Assembly: GCF_020520425.1 (NCBI RefSeq)
Contig: NC_079492.1
Span: 103,761,157 to 103,825,156, forward strand
Length of the DNA stretch: 64,000 nucleotides
Direction: 5' to 3'
From: Spinacia oleracea
Taxonomy: Eukaryota > Streptophyta > Magnoliopsida > Caryophyllales > Amaranthaceae
The notes beneath the pieces were generated by a model. That model saw nothing but the letters and a program-made list of their open reading frames with translations, had not been told where the DNA came from and made no database searches. Shown here piece after piece: positions 25,001 to 36,572 of this stretch. The position numbers and the translations under genes are program-made. Each line of letters begins with the position of its first letter. Within the stretch, counting starts at the first letter, position 1.

Positions 25001-28000
25001 TTTACTAGTGAGTTAGTTGTATGCTTGAATGAATTTTGCTTATAGAAAGTAAACTTCATGGTTAAAAAGGTGGTTTTTGCTGGAATTGATCTTCATAACT
25101 GGAAGAGAACAAAGGCTCCCTATTTTCTCTTGGCTGTTAATTGGAATTTTGGGGCAGTTGGAGTTGGATGGGGTTCCGGAATTATGGGGAAATGGAATTG
25201 AATGGGCTTCTTAATTTTGAAGGGATTCAGTAAAGATATTTTAGAGATATCAAGGACAATAATGAGTCTCTTTGTTCATTCAGTGTTGTTGTTTTCTTCA
25301 TTTTAGAGCTGTAAATATGTTAATTTACATGTTTCAGAGGTTGTTGATTGAACTAGGGGAAATGGGCCCCGAGGAGGTGTGAATATTGGCTCTTAATATG
25401 TGATGTTTGAAGTAATTTGGCTCTTAATATGTTAATATGTGATATATGGCTGTATTTTCTCCGATTGGTATCTACTAGTGAGTTTGTTGTATGCTTGAAT
25501 GAATTTTGCATATTGAAAGTACACTTCATGGTTAAAAAGGTGCTTTTTGCTGGAATGGATTTTCATAATTGGAAGAGAACAAAGGCTCCCTATTTTGTTT
25601 GATGTTGATTGATGCTGTTACTGTTAGATTCAATTCTCAGAATTTAAATCTATCTAAAGTTTTGCCCTTTTGATGGAGACAATGGTGTATTTGCAACTTA
25701 TTAGCTATTACGGATACTTTAATAGAGTAACTTTGCAAGTCCAATTTTGTATTTGTTTATCTTTTTTGTGTTTGTTGATGAGCTTGCTTATTCTGTCTAT
25801 GGTTCTTCTGTGATTATTGAGTGATGATGATTGTGATACTATTATGCCTAAATTGTAGCATTTATGGTTTATGGGTAGCGAATGCGTATATCGTGAAAGT
25901 GTGGTACCTATTGTTCAAATATTTGGTAGATTTAGCAAAGAAATGATCGGCATTGAGATGGTCACTTGGGATTTAGCATTTAGAATGAGTTGATTTGGGT
26001 CCTGTACTCCTTGTTGCTTCCTGATTGTATGGCTTATCATACCCGTGTTTGTTATTTAGCTTTGAAATTGGCAAACTGAGATAACTGTTGAATAATTTAG
26101 TTGCTGCCACTAGTTAGAGAATGATTTGCAATTAAGCATTGCCTTCCCCTAGCCTGAGTATTTCACTTGGGTATCTGATTCTGCAGCTCCATTAGTCTTT
26201 GATAAGGGGGGGGGGGGGGGGGGGGGGGGTTGAGTATATTTGGGGCACAAAGTACTACGCTGTATCTGTTTTCATTGTAGTTTGTTGTTGTGTAGTGATA
26301 TAAGAATGAAATTGCCTAGGAAAACCGCAGGAGTAGCACATTAATTTTGCAGAAAATGTGAATAAATAACTTTCAGGTTGGAAGAGTTTTGCGCTCCATC
26401 GGATTCTGATCATTTATGGATCACCTAATTTTTGTTTTGTGGTGACTTTGATGGTTCCTTCTCTATGCCTGTTAAGCTTACTGTTTAGTAGAAGCAGTGC
26501 AGTGACCGTTAACTGGAAATGATTGCGGGAATCATATTCAATTGCATCTATTCATGCTCGTGGATATGTTGTGTTTATGTTCTGTATCCACAAAGATTCT
26601 GGTTTCACTAAAATGAATAACAGTAAGTAGTTTGTTGTTTGTTTTGTACCTGGATTTGCTCTCATTTTAAAAGGAAATTTGCCATTATTAGGAAATAACC
26701 GGGGAAGAATATCTCTGCAGGAATCACGCCTGTGTCAAAATACCAACAATATATGCTACTAGCATGGTTCATCTCCTTCTGTATGCCTCTAGGAGGGGTT
26801 AGGATAAAAGAGAGGACTTGGGGAAAGGGGGGGTTGGATGGCGAATAGAATGGAGACGTGCGCAGCATTATATTCTGATTGATGATAACCTCATTGTGTT
26901 TGCTTGCAATAAGTACTACGTATTTAGTCTCCTTATGTTGGGTGGTTTATACAATTGCTTGTGTTGTTGAATCGTGGTTGGTTTCTCGTATACTCATGTC
27001 TATCGTATGATTGAGTTGTTGCAATAACTTGAAAAGCTTAAACATTAAATTAACGGGTTTTTCATGAAATGCCCTTCAAGGTTTCATCTAATGACCAAAT
27101 ACCCACTAAAATAGACAAATTATGCCTTATTTTTCTAGAAATTTTTCAAATACCCTAATTTTTAACGGAAAGTTAATGCCGTTAGTTTTAATGGTAAATA
27201 AACAGAATTAACCTTTTCAACCTCCAATTAATTTAAACTAATACTTGCGGATACTTCAGGAATGATCAGCTCTATCAGTTTAAGCTTTGTATCGTATGGT
27301 GAAATCCTTATTTGTAGTTCTCCTGTTACATGCTCATGCTCCCTCCGTATCTTTTTAAGAGATGAACATTCCTTATTCGGCCGTATTTTTATTAAGAGAT
27401 ACACTTTCTATTTTTGGCATGTCATTGTCCCCACCTCCAATTATACTAATCTTTTTTTCCCTAACTCAATACTCTACTTTCATCTTATTATAATAAATTC
27501 AACTCTGCCTTCTAAAACTATGTGCCGGTCAAAGTGTATCTCTTAAAAAGACACGGAGGCATTATTTTGAATCAATATCATCTTTTTGAAGTGTATTGGA
27601 AGCATAGTTGTTTATGTTTATTGGGATTGTGGTGTACTCTTTGAGAGAACCGAGTTTCAGTCACCTTTTAAGTCATTGATGTAATTGATTGATTATTAAG
27701 ATTTGTTGACAACACTCATCACAAATGACATAGAAACTTTCCAATAGCTGAAATTTGAATACAGTGCCACCGAGTGTTTCCACATTTAGAGATTTTCTTC
27801 TGAGTTTTCATATGACGTGGAATGTTAAACAGTCATATGACTCATAAAGTGAGTTAGGTTTGAAGTTTGGACTACTTTGATTTAGATTGAAAGAGTGTTG
27901 GCTATTGATCTAGAATCACCATCATTCGTGATATTGTCAATTGCATTGAAATGTAGAACTTTCTGGAAGTTGTAGGTAACAATGTGGTAGTCATCCAAAT

Positions 28001-28163
28001 GTGTGCTCTAATATAGTAAGTGATATTGTATGATGAGTTTATTTGAGTTCCTTTTTTTTTTTTTCCTGGGGTTAACTGATTTTTTTTTTTCTTGCAGTTC
28101 TGCATAGGAACGATAAAAGACGATTTTCTGGGCGTCATAAGTGACCCCGGTGCAGCTTCATGA
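22083..28163 (+). CDS. NRPB7: RNA polymerase II subunit RPB7
   Basis: Six exons: 22083-22198, 22318-22483, 22572-22622, 22777-22842, 22919-22987 and 28098-28163, all with GT-AG introns and joining in frame to 177 aa. RPB7 pairs with RPB4 to form the stalk of RNA polymerase II in the nucleus; it helps initiation and binds emerging RNA. The N-terminus MFFHIILERNMQLHPRHFG and the segments GTGFVTFPVKY, RPFKGEILEAVV, MGFFAEAGPVQVF and the C-terminal GTIKDDFLGVISDPGAA are characteristic. The N-terminal half is the RNP-like fold and the second half (from about 80) the S1/OB fold. Length equals the usual plant protein. Intron 5 is 5110 bp and packed with repeats, while the other introns are 76-119 bp. 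I am sure of the identity; use of the distant last exon is inferred from perfect frame and homology. Confidence 0.96.
23082..23370. repeat. Intronic direct repeat, copy 1
   Basis: Shares tatctactgcttgcactggt, then gatttactagtgagtt, then cttcataattggaagagaac and aatggagttgaatgggcttc with copies at 24942-25230 and, shorter, 25462-25600. Confidence 0.9.
23840..24646 (-). pseudogene. Antisense exon-like gene fragment, function unknown
   Basis: Read on the minus strand, three protein-like stretches each follow a good acceptor (pyrimidine tract + AG): from 24646 (DAAEKTSSKTYTLVSQIPLH), around 24250 (KSLLDEYGLSNAAEMLITNL) and from 23951 (IDSQSSEIEKLFEENSNL then TSAYQEAV, with a GTCAGT donor after it). 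The last piece has the heptad and acidic/basic pattern of a coiled coil. Stops appear soon after each piece. It looks like a captured or duplicated fragment of a spliced gene, not an active one. I do not recognise the parent. Confidence 0.45.
24942..25230. repeat. Intronic direct repeat, copy 2
   Basis: Same orientation and order of motifs as 23082-23370, with small indels. Copies 1 and 2 bracket the antisense exon-like block, so that block may have arrived with, or been trapped by, the duplication. Confidence 0.9.
25462..25600. repeat. Intronic direct repeat, copy 3 (partial)
   Basis: Covers only the middle of the unit (ctagtgagtttgttgtatgc to gaacaaaggctccctatttt). Confidence 0.88.
26206..26229. 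repeat. G24 homopolymer
   Basis: Twenty-four consecutive G inside RPB7 intron 5. Length may be affected by sequencing or assembly error. Confidence 0.9.
27338..27559. mobile_element. Stowaway-like MITE in RPB7 intron
   Basis: The left end gctccctccgtatcttttta and right end taaaaagacacggaggc are inverted matches, with agagatacactttc / agtgtatctctt continuing the arms inward. Flanking TA is eroded. Confidence 0.75.
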
Positions 28164-29612
28164 GCTCCATTGTACTTGATATAGCTGATAACCCATTTTG
28201 TGTAGAAAATTTCTGGAACTAAATCCTCGGAGTTGTATTTTGACTTTTGAATAACCATTTAGTGGTTTGGATATAAATGCTCCTAACTTACCATATTAAC
28301 ACTGTTTGTATGAAACGGGAAAAATTGGTGTTAAAGTTTAATGCCTCGTGTTATTAAAGTTTAGTTAATTGAGAAGTGCATTACAAATCCCTCTATTAAA
28401 GTTTAATAAAGCGTGTCTCAAGTGCTCTTGATTAATGTTGTTTTACATAATATCTGTGATATTAAGGATATTTGAGCTTGTTGATCAAACTCAACCCATG
28501 GTTTAAGCTTTTGTATATTGTTGATAACTGCAGGTTGCAGGCATGAAAGAATATTTAAACATAATCTTTCAGTTGTGTTATATAATTTATTTTGTGTGTT
28601 ATAATTTGTTGGATATAGGTCGTTGATTGAGGAGAACCAATTGGCTTGAAACATTTTAGAGCGGGTGACACTGGAAGGTCCCTATATTCATGTTTGGTAG
28701 TTTTGCAGATAACTGACTACTGCCTTGTGCCTTGTCAGGGAGCTATTTCTACTTCTGGATAGATAGCCAACAAAGGTCCTGACTCCTGACTCCTGACTCC
28801 TCAAGGAAGATGCAGTGAGGTTAAGTTCTAGTGTTATCTCTTCCGCAAATTTATATTAGGCCATGACTGATTTTACAGCCAAAGTCACTAAGTCATTTGA
28901 AAATGCTGTATATTAATAGACCAAATCCTCCTTGTATTTTCTTAAGTAAAATATCCTGCAAATTTTTGTATATTTAATGTACCATTTGGTTTACTTTCCG
29001 ACATACTTAAATATGACATTGTTGTCTGACTACTGTTTACAGTTGCTGCTTCCAGAGATCAACGAAAAGAAAAGGCAACACAAGACTCAACAAAATCCTA
29101 TATTTTTTGCTTAGCCTAATGTGTCGTAATCCAACCTTCCTTTACTTGTATTTTGCTTATTTATTATTTTCTAGGATGTTTCTAATAGTTTTTTAGGCTT
29201 TAGATAGAATTATTATGTTGACTTAGTGTTCACTGTTAGTTTGTAGCTAATTTAAAATAAACCTCTATGAGGGTATGAATAAATGAATTCCTACTTCTCA
29301 CATTTTGTTGCCATCGCTTTATTACTTGTGTTTTGTTGTCGGCCTTTAATAGATATTGTGCCGCCATTCGCTCTAAGCAACCCAAATCCCATAAAATCCC
29401 GCAATCAGATAAATTCTCGTCGACAGTCCCGCTTGTGTTTGCTGTGTGCAAACAAGCGCCCCGATCGACCCTTGCCTCTCACTCTTGTCGCCAATAGGCA
29501 AGAGCGTTCGTCCGGAATCAAGTGCTTGCTCGTGCCCTACGAGTCACAAGACACTCATTCCGCACAAGCACGGATCCGGTGTCAAAATATTCGGGACCGT
29601 GACACTATACGA
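28164..29612. other. RPB7 3' UTR and intergenic DNA
   Basis: UTR-like text follows the RPB7 stop. No gene was recognised. An open frame at 29283-29669 has a Cys/Arg-rich unconvincing protein and runs into the phototropin-like relic; its GC-richer part (29395-29600) may be transposon-derived. Confidence 0.45.
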
Positions 29613-29838
29613 GAATCAAATGCTTTTGTAGGGACAGAGGAATACATAGGTCAAGTATATGTTCTTTAATCTCTTCTCCTCATAGAAAATGAGTTCCCTT
29701 ATACATGACAAATATGTGCACAATTCGTTAACTACAATTTAACTATGTTAAGAAGCACTTTAATTGTGTTGCTATATCTCGTAATTGATGTTTTCTTGAA
29801 AAAGATTCATAGTAAATCTTGTTTCTCGTTCTCCTTTA

Positions 29839-30136
29839 GAGCATCTCCAATGGTTGTAGCTAGGGACTTGCTTGCAATTTTTATAAATTCCAAGCTACTA
29901 GCTTGACCATTGGAGTTGAAATAATAAATTAGCTTGGCCAAGCACTTGAAAAAATTGGCCAATAAAATAATATTAAATTAAATTAAATTAAAATATTAAT
30001 TGACAAATATGACTACATTAAATATCAAGCTAGTAGCTAACCACTAGGGTACTAACTAGCTAGAAATGAAAGTAGCTTGAAATATTATGTGGTATGACAA
30101 GCTAATTTATAAATTAGCTTACCAATGAAGATGCTC
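29839..30136. mobile_element. Tourist-like (PIF/Harbinger) MITE with TTA TSD
   Basis: TIRs gagcatctccaatgg and ccaatgaagatgctc; 3-bp TSD TTA at 29836-29838 and 30137-30139. The body repeats agctagtagcttg/aagctaattta motifs. It lies inside an intron position of the phototropin relic. Confidence 0.87.
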
Positions 30137-30184
30137 TTACTTTCCTTTAGAAAATAGTTATTTACACAATTGTCTGTATCCATG

Positions 30185-30790
30185 TAGGGATGTCAATGGG
30201 GCGGGGCGGATGCAGATATATGTCCCTCCATCCCTATCCCCACCTAAAATTTCCATCCCCATCACCCATGGCGGGTACAAAATTCATCCCCATCCCCGCC
30301 CTAACGGGTACAAACTAAAATTCATCCCCGCCCCACCACCCGCATGGATATCCATCCCCTTCTCATCCCCGCCCCATATCCGCGTCAATATCCACCTTGT
30401 TTTTCTTATTCACCAACATCATGGAAAAAAGTAACCTCCATAACAATAAAATTCAAACACATAAAATTAAAAGTCTTGCCTTAAATCATAATATCATATA
30501 CTACAAACCAATCTAAACGCATAAAAAAAATTGTTCAACTTTTTATGTTCTTTAAATTTTCCAATTCACGTAGGGAATGATATTCGGATAGAGTTGACGA
30601 GAATCAAGCGGGGCGGGTGGGGATGGGGCGGGTCCAACGCAAAATCCACACCCGCCCCATCACCCATGGCGGGTATGACTTTTATACCCATCCCCGCCCC
30701 ATCACCCGCCAAACCTCTCTCCATCCCCGCCTACTTGGGGCTGATGCGACGTGGGTCTCCCATAAAACCCGCCCCACTGACATCAATCCA
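30185..30790. mobile_element. GC-rich repeat element (ggggcggg / catcccc arrays)
   Basis: The left end gggatgtcaatggggcgggg and right end cccgccccactgacatcaat are inverted matches. Between them two blocks of ccatccccgcccc text (30215-30385 and 30640-30780) share acccatggcgggta. It stands out in base composition from the AT-rich surroundings. No protein frame is credible. TSD is unclear. Confidence 0.65.
30610..30632 (+). other. Potential G-quadruplex motif
   Basis: Five G-runs of 3-4 with loops of 1-2 nt (ggggcgggtggggatggggc and on). It satisfies the usual G3+N1-7 rule; folding is inferred only. Confidence 0.6.
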
Positions 30791-31558
30791 TGGGCAATAA
30801 AGTCACCATGTAAATGTAATCTTACCACGTTTATCTTTTAATTAGAAGGTGTATAACATTCTTTTTCTGTGTCGACTGCAGGAAATTATCGGCGGGGCCA
30901 CAAATTCTTATTTACGAGGGGTGTACGATAAATATTGTACACCGAAGTTAAAATTAATGTAAAATGCTTAAAAGTCACCCTTATATATATGTAAAAATTA
31001 TACGAAGTATATTTTTTAGTAATAAATTTTTTCATTTTAATAAAAAAAGCTTCAAAATCACTAATAATGCATAAAATTAATCACTTTGACCCTTTAAAAT
31101 ATTTATCTATCAACTTCTTTTATAATAATATAAAAGTTAGAGAAAACTGGGCAGAAGTTAGGTTGGTGTACAATAAATTTATTGTAGACCTTGTGTATAA
31201 AAGACCTTTTAGGGCAGGGCATAGAGTGCAATGGATTGGTGGGCTTTAGGTAAATTGATCTTTCTCAATGTACATACGCGTTTTGTGTGTCGGAAAAAGA
31301 AAACAATTGAGCTAATTGTGAAATTTTGATGGATTGCCCAACTGTTGTCATATTAGCATACCAATAGGCAATAGTTATAGTTTTGTTCTTTTGTGTGCTG
31401 TTGTACTGGCCTTAGCCTTTCCCATTTTGCAACTTTTATGTGGGGAATGTTAATCTGCTTTGCACTAAAGTATGCAAATTAAGTTTAGAGTTCACTTCTT
31501 TGATGCACTAGCCAGTTATGTATCGATTTGAAATCAAAATTTTGTTGTTGGTTCTTAG
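30791..31558. other. Non-coding DNA between relic exons
   Basis: Apart from the weak exon trace at 30882-30905, nothing is recognised. Confidence 0.4.
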
Positions 31559-31737
31559 GGATTCTGATATATGAGATGCTTTATGGGTATACACCTTTCC
31601 GTGGTAAAACAAGGCAAAAGACATTCACCAACGTGCTTCAAAAGAATCCTAAGTTTCCAGCAAGTAAGCATATCACTCTTTAATTACTTTGCCAAAAAAA
31701 CCATTTTGGAACTCTGAACAAGTTGAGAGCATGATAT

Positions 31738-32037
31738 TGAGAATGTTGCTGTGCAGTTGTGTGCTGTAGTTGTGTGCTCTCAGCAATCACCACATGGGAG
31801 TTGGTAAAAGGCTGCTTTCTTTCTTGTATTGATCCTAGGTAGATAATACATGTGACTACTTGTCCTTTTGTACAGCTGTCACTAGGTTTTAGTTGGTAGC
31901 CTTTGTATATAAGACAGCATGAGGCATGCTGCCATTTTCTTGGAACAACACAAACACTGAAATATAGAAAGAGGTTGAACCTCAAGAACACCAGAAATTC
32001 TGGTGAAGAAACCGAAATAATTAGCTGAAATTCTTTA
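31738..32037 (+). repeat. 5' LTR of Copia C
   Basis: 300 bp; TATA-like tatataag at 31906-31913. The terminal CA present in the 3' LTR is missing here, just before the primer binding site. Confidence 0.9.
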
Positions 32038-32138
32038 TGGTATCAGAGCAGGAATTGTAAGATCCTAAAGAAACTCGAGCTTTGCAAACAAACTAAACCC
32101 AAAATCCCTGAGAAAGTTTCAATCTTTCCTCTGAAATC

Positions 32139-33386
32139 ATGACAGAAACAAACACAAACCTTAACCCTTACAAAGATCCCCTTTTTATTGCTATAAATGA
32201 GAATGCTGCAACACCATTGGGAAGCATCATTTTTGATGGGAACAACTTTCTCAACTGGAGTAGAAGCATACGCATTGCTCTAGGAGCAAAGAACAAGCTA
32301 GCATTCTTAGAAGGAAAGCATCCCAAACCATCTACTGGAGCTGATGAGATCCAAAAATGGACCAGATGTGACTACATGGTTAGGTCTTGGTTACTGGCCA
32401 CCATGAAACCTGAAATTGCAAGCAGTCTTGTGTGCATGCAGTCTACCAAGAGACTTTGGGAAGAAATAGTTGAGAGGCATGGACAGACAAATGCACCTCA
32501 ACTGTTTGCTCTCAAGAAGGAACTTTCTGAGTTTCAACAGAACAATCTGTCAGTAGGTGAATACTACTGTAAGTTGAAGGAGCTTTGGGATCAGATTGCT
32601 GAGTTGGAAGAGATTCCTGAATGCGCATGTGGTGCAATGGCAAAATGTGTATGCAGTGTGATGAAAAGAATGGTGGAGATTGAGAGTAACAACAGGTTGA
32701 TGAAATTTCTGATGAGTTTAAACACAGGATATGACCAAATGAAAACAAACTTCTTGGGGATGGACCCTTTGTTGCCAGTAAACAAAGTATACAACTTGGT
32801 GCTCCAAGTTGAGAAACAGAAGCAGATAACTGGTGAGATAAGCCTTGGAAATGAGATGAGTGCAATGGCTGCAAACAGACAACCCCAAAGCTTGGGACCT
32901 CTCCTGAATTTCAACAAGAAGGAGTACAAGAAGATGAGAATAGAGAAGATTGAAAAGGATGCCAAAAGGTGTGAGCACTGTGGAATGAAAGGTCACTTGA
33001 GGGAGGAATGTTTCAAGCTTGTGGGATACCCAGAATGGTTCAAGAACAACCCCAAAGGAAAGGGAAGTATGAGGCAAGCAACAAATGTCACAAAGAACTC
33101 AGAAAACTATGCTGCTGATGAACCACTGAGCTTTGTTGAACACAAGACTGAGAGCAGTGGTGAGAAACTCACAACTCTACTCCAAGAGATGCTGAAGGCC
33201 ATGGGTGAGAAACAGAATGCAGGATCAAGCAGCCAAAGCAACTTTGCAGGTAATATGAAAGCTTCCAATGCTGTAGATGATACTAATGCTTGCTTTCTCA
33301 ATACTTGGTTGATAGATTCAGGTGCTAGTGACCATATGACAGGAAATAGAAACCTGTTAAGTAATCTTAGGACCCTAAAAAAGTAA
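32139..33386 (+). CDS. Copia C gag and start of protease
   Basis: A 415-residue frame starting MTETNTNLNPYKDPLF. The first 250 residues form the Copia capsid region (FDGNNFLNWSRSIRIALGAK). A zinc knuckle follows (CEHCGMKGHLREEC), then the protease active site motif WLIDSGASDHMT near the end. The frame stops at LRTLKK with TAA at 33384-33386; the next domain continues in another frame, so a frameshift lies there. The family role is particle formation and RNA packaging. The ORF is probably not functional because pol cannot be reached. Confidence 0.88.
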   Translation: MTETNTNLNPYKDPLFIAINENAATPLGSIIFDGNNFLNWSRSIRIALGAKNKLAFLEGKHPKPSTGADEIQKWTRCDYMVRSWLLATMKPEIASSLVCMQSTKRLWEEIVERHGQTNAPQLFALKKELSEFQQNNLSVGEYYCKLKELWDQIAELEEIPECACGAMAKCVCSVMKRMVEIESNNRLMKFLMSLNTGYDQMKTNFLGMDPLLPVNKVYNLVLQVEKQKQITGEISLGNEMSAMAANRQPQSLGPLLNFNKKEYKKMRIEKIEKDAKRCEHCGMKGHLREECFKLVGYPEWFKNNPKGKGSMRQATNVTKNSENYAADEPLSFVEHKTESSGEKLTTLLQEMLKAMGEKQNAGSSSQSNFAGNMKASNAVDDTNACFLNTWLIDSGASDHMTGNRNLLSNLRTLKK

Positions 33387-33423
33387 AGTTAGGGTAGGGT
33401 TTCCTGATGGGAGCATTAAGACT

Positions 33424-36400
33424 GTGAATGAACTTGGAAATGTCCAACTGAAAGACAAACTAGTGCTGAATGATGTTTTTTACATCAGTGATTTCAAGCA
33501 TAATCTGCTATCAGTCAGCAAGCTTCTACAGAGAAGTGACTTGAAGCTTTTATTTGATAAAGATGGGTGTTTGTTACAGGGCCTCTCCACTGAACAGAAT
33601 CTGAAGTTTGGGAAGAATGTGAATGATCTTTACACACTGATTAGTAGGAATGAAGAAGATGAGAGTAGAAGGGAGAAACAGAAAGGAAAGAAGGTGTTAG
33701 CAGCTGCAGGAGAGAAGAGATGTCAAGAAGGAAGAAATTGTAATTAAATAGGATTTTTGAATTTGACACATGCTAGACTAGGTCATGCTTCAGTGTAAAA
33801 AATGAAACATTTGGATTTTTGCAAATGTAAAGACCTTAAAGAGTATTTCTGTGACATCTGTTGTGTTGCTAAACATCACAAACTTCCCTTTACAGCTAGT
33901 AAATCCCTTGCAGAAAAGGTGTTTGATTTGTTGCATGTTGATCTATGGGGTCCTTATAGGACTAAGGCACTAACAGGTGCAACTTATTTTTTAACAATAG
34001 TAGATGATTTTAGCAGGGCAACTTGGACACATCTCTTGTCCAACAAAGAACAGGTGAAGGAAATCCTAAATGGTTTTCTATGTCATGTAGAGAACCAATT
34101 CAATACTAGAGTAAAAATACTCAGGAGTGACAATGGAACTGAAATATTTCAGTCTGAATGTGGTAAGATGTTTACAGAAAGAGGAATCATACACCAAAGA
34201 AGTGTGCAAGGGGTTCCACAACAAAATGCTAGGGTGGAAAGAAAACATAGATTCTTACTTGAGACTGCAAGAGCTTTGAAACTGCATGCTGGTTTGCCAA
34301 GTTACCTATGGGGTGAATGCATTTTGGCTGCCACCCATTTGATAAACATGTTACCCAGTGCAGTCATTAACTGGGAAACACCATATTTCATATTGATGAA
34401 AAAGAATCCAGATTATGAACATCTGAGAGTAGTTGGGAGTTTATGTTATGCAAGTCCCCATAAGAAACCCACAGACAAATTTGCCCCAAGAGGGATCAGG
34501 TGCATCATGTTGGGTTACCCTTATTGTCAAAAGGGATATAAACTGTTAAATTTGGAAACCAGAAAAATATTTGTCAGCAGGGATGTTGTCTTTAAAGAAA
34601 ACATTTTCCCCTTCTTGTTGAAGAAAGGGAAAGATGATGAGAGCATAGGGTTAAGAAATATCTTGGGAGACCTTAACCAAGAAGTTGATAATTTAGATTC
34701 AGATGTTGCTAACTTTCTTCCTGAGTTAGCTGAACAGGAAGCAGAAATTGAAGAAGAAAACATTGATCAAGGAGAAATGGAGACAGAGGAGAATGAAGAA
34801 ATTGGTGAGACAATCACTGAAACTGAGCAAAACCATGAAGCTGAGCAGCAGAGTTTGAGAAGATCAACAAGGGAGAGAGGTGTTCCCAACAAGTTCAATG
34901 ATTTCATCATTGATCTACCAGGGAAGAAAGAAAGGCACTCAGCTAACATGATCATAGCAAGATTGATGGAATCAGAATATTACTCAGATGAATATCTAGC
35001 TTCTCTGAATAATGTACTGAGTATTAAAGAACCAGTGCATTATGGTGAAGCTTGTGAGGATGAAGGTTGGGTAGCAGCTATGGAGGATGAGTTGAGAGCT
35101 CTAGAAGAGAATGACACTTGGGAGATGACAGATCTACCAGAAGGAAAGAAGGCTATAGACTCAAAATGGGTTTATAAGATCAAGTTTCTTCAGAAGGGAG
35201 ACATTGATAAACTGAAAGCAAGATTGGTGGCAAGAGGTGACAAACAGATAGAAGGAAAAGATTATAAGCACACCTTCTCACCAGTGGCAAAATTCACCAC
35301 TGTGAGAACTTTAATTGCTTTGGCCACAGCTCTCAATTGGGACATTCACCAACTTGACATCAACAATACATTTTTGCATGGCTACCTAGATGAGGAGGTG
35401 TACATGAAACCTCCAAAATGATACAAAAAGGGAAGAGAAGGTCAAGTTTGCAGATTAAAAAAGATTTTGTATGGTTTGAAGCAAGCTTCAAGGCAATGGA
35501 ATCTTGAATTGACCAAGTTTTTCATTGAACATGGGTACACTCAATCCAAGAGAGATTATTCAATGTTCTCCAAATCTGTGAATGGAAAGGAGACCATTGT
35601 TCTTGTGTATGTTGATGATCTATTGGTGACTGGAAATGATGAAGCAGAAGTGGGATTGATAAAGAAAGAACTGGACAAAGCTTTCACTGTGAAGGACCTT
35701 GGTGATATAAGGTATTTCCTTGGAATTGAAGTTGCTAGGAACTCAAAAGGAACTATGCTGAACCAAAGAAAATTTATCCTAGACATTATGAGGTCCACTG
35801 GAACACAAGACTGCAAGCCTGCTAAATTTCCATTTCCTAAAGGAATCAAATTGTCTATTGAACAAGGAGAGTTGTTGGAAGACCCTGAGATATACAGAAG
35901 AATCATTGGAAAACTTCTCTACTTGAATTTAACCAGGCCTGACATTTCATACAGTGTACAACAGCTAAGCCAGTTCATGAATGATCCAAGAAAGCCACAC
36001 CTGCAAGCTGCTATGCATGTGGTGAGATACTTGGCTGGAACCTTAGATTGAGGTTTGTATTATCCTGCACACTCTGAGATTAAGTTAACAGCTTTCTGTG
36101 ATTCAGATTGGGGTAGTTGTGCTTTTAGTGCCAAATCCCTAACTGGATATTGCATTTTCTTGGGAGATTCCTTGATCTCATGGAAGACAAAGAAGCAGAA
36201 AACCACCTCCAAATCATCAACAGAAGCAGAATACAGATGCATGTCTCACCCCACAAGTGAGATTGTTTGGTTAAATGGGATTCTTGAAGATCTTGGGTTC
36301 ACTATCCCTAAACCTATTGATCTTTTCTGTGATAACAAGTCAGCCATTCACTTGGCTCACAACCCAGTTTTTCATGAAAGAACAAAGCACCTCAATGTGG

Positions 36401-36561
36401 ATTGTCATTATGTAAGAGACCACTTACAAGATGGCACCTTGAATGTGCTTCATATTCGATCTTTTCTTCAATTGGCAGATTTAATGACAAAATCTTTGAG
36501 TGAACAACAACACAAGCAGTTATCATCCAAGTTGGGAATGGTTCCCACAGTTCCAACTTGA
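33424..36561 (+). pseudogene. Copia C pol (integrase, RT, RNase H), multiply interrupted
   Basis: Pieces: 33424-33747 (rest of protease, LSVSKLLQ), 33802-35421 (integrase zinc region, DDE core with HVDLWGPY and LRSDNGTE, then the start of reverse transcriptase KARLVARGDKQ), 35467-36051 (RT with LVYVDDLLVTGND) and 36055-36561 (RNase H with SDWGSCAFSAKSLTGY, TEAEY, CDNKSAIHLA). Breaks: stops at 33745-33747, 33796-33798 (TAA), 35419-35421 (TGA) and 36049-36051 (TGA), the last two strictly in frame with the next piece, plus the frameshift near 33386. All catalytic blocks remain readable, so decay is recent. Confidence 0.9.
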
Positions 36562-36572
36562 GGAGGGGGTAT

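Larger units (their letters stand above)
22988..28097 (+). other. Giant last intron of RPB7
   Basis: Donor GTATGCC at 22988, acceptor TTCTTGCAG ending at 28097. The intron contains three partial copies of one segment (23082, 24942, 25462), antisense exon-like debris (23840-24646), a G24 run (26206-26229) and a Stowaway-like MITE (27338-27559). Remaining parts (25600-26200, 26230-27330, 27560-28090) show nothing recognisable. Confidence 0.85.

Noticed and set aside
29283..29669. 128-aa open frame before the phototropin relic
   Set aside because: Composition unlike a protein gene. Only its tail (SNAFVGTEEYI) matches a known protein, and that belongs to the relic exon.
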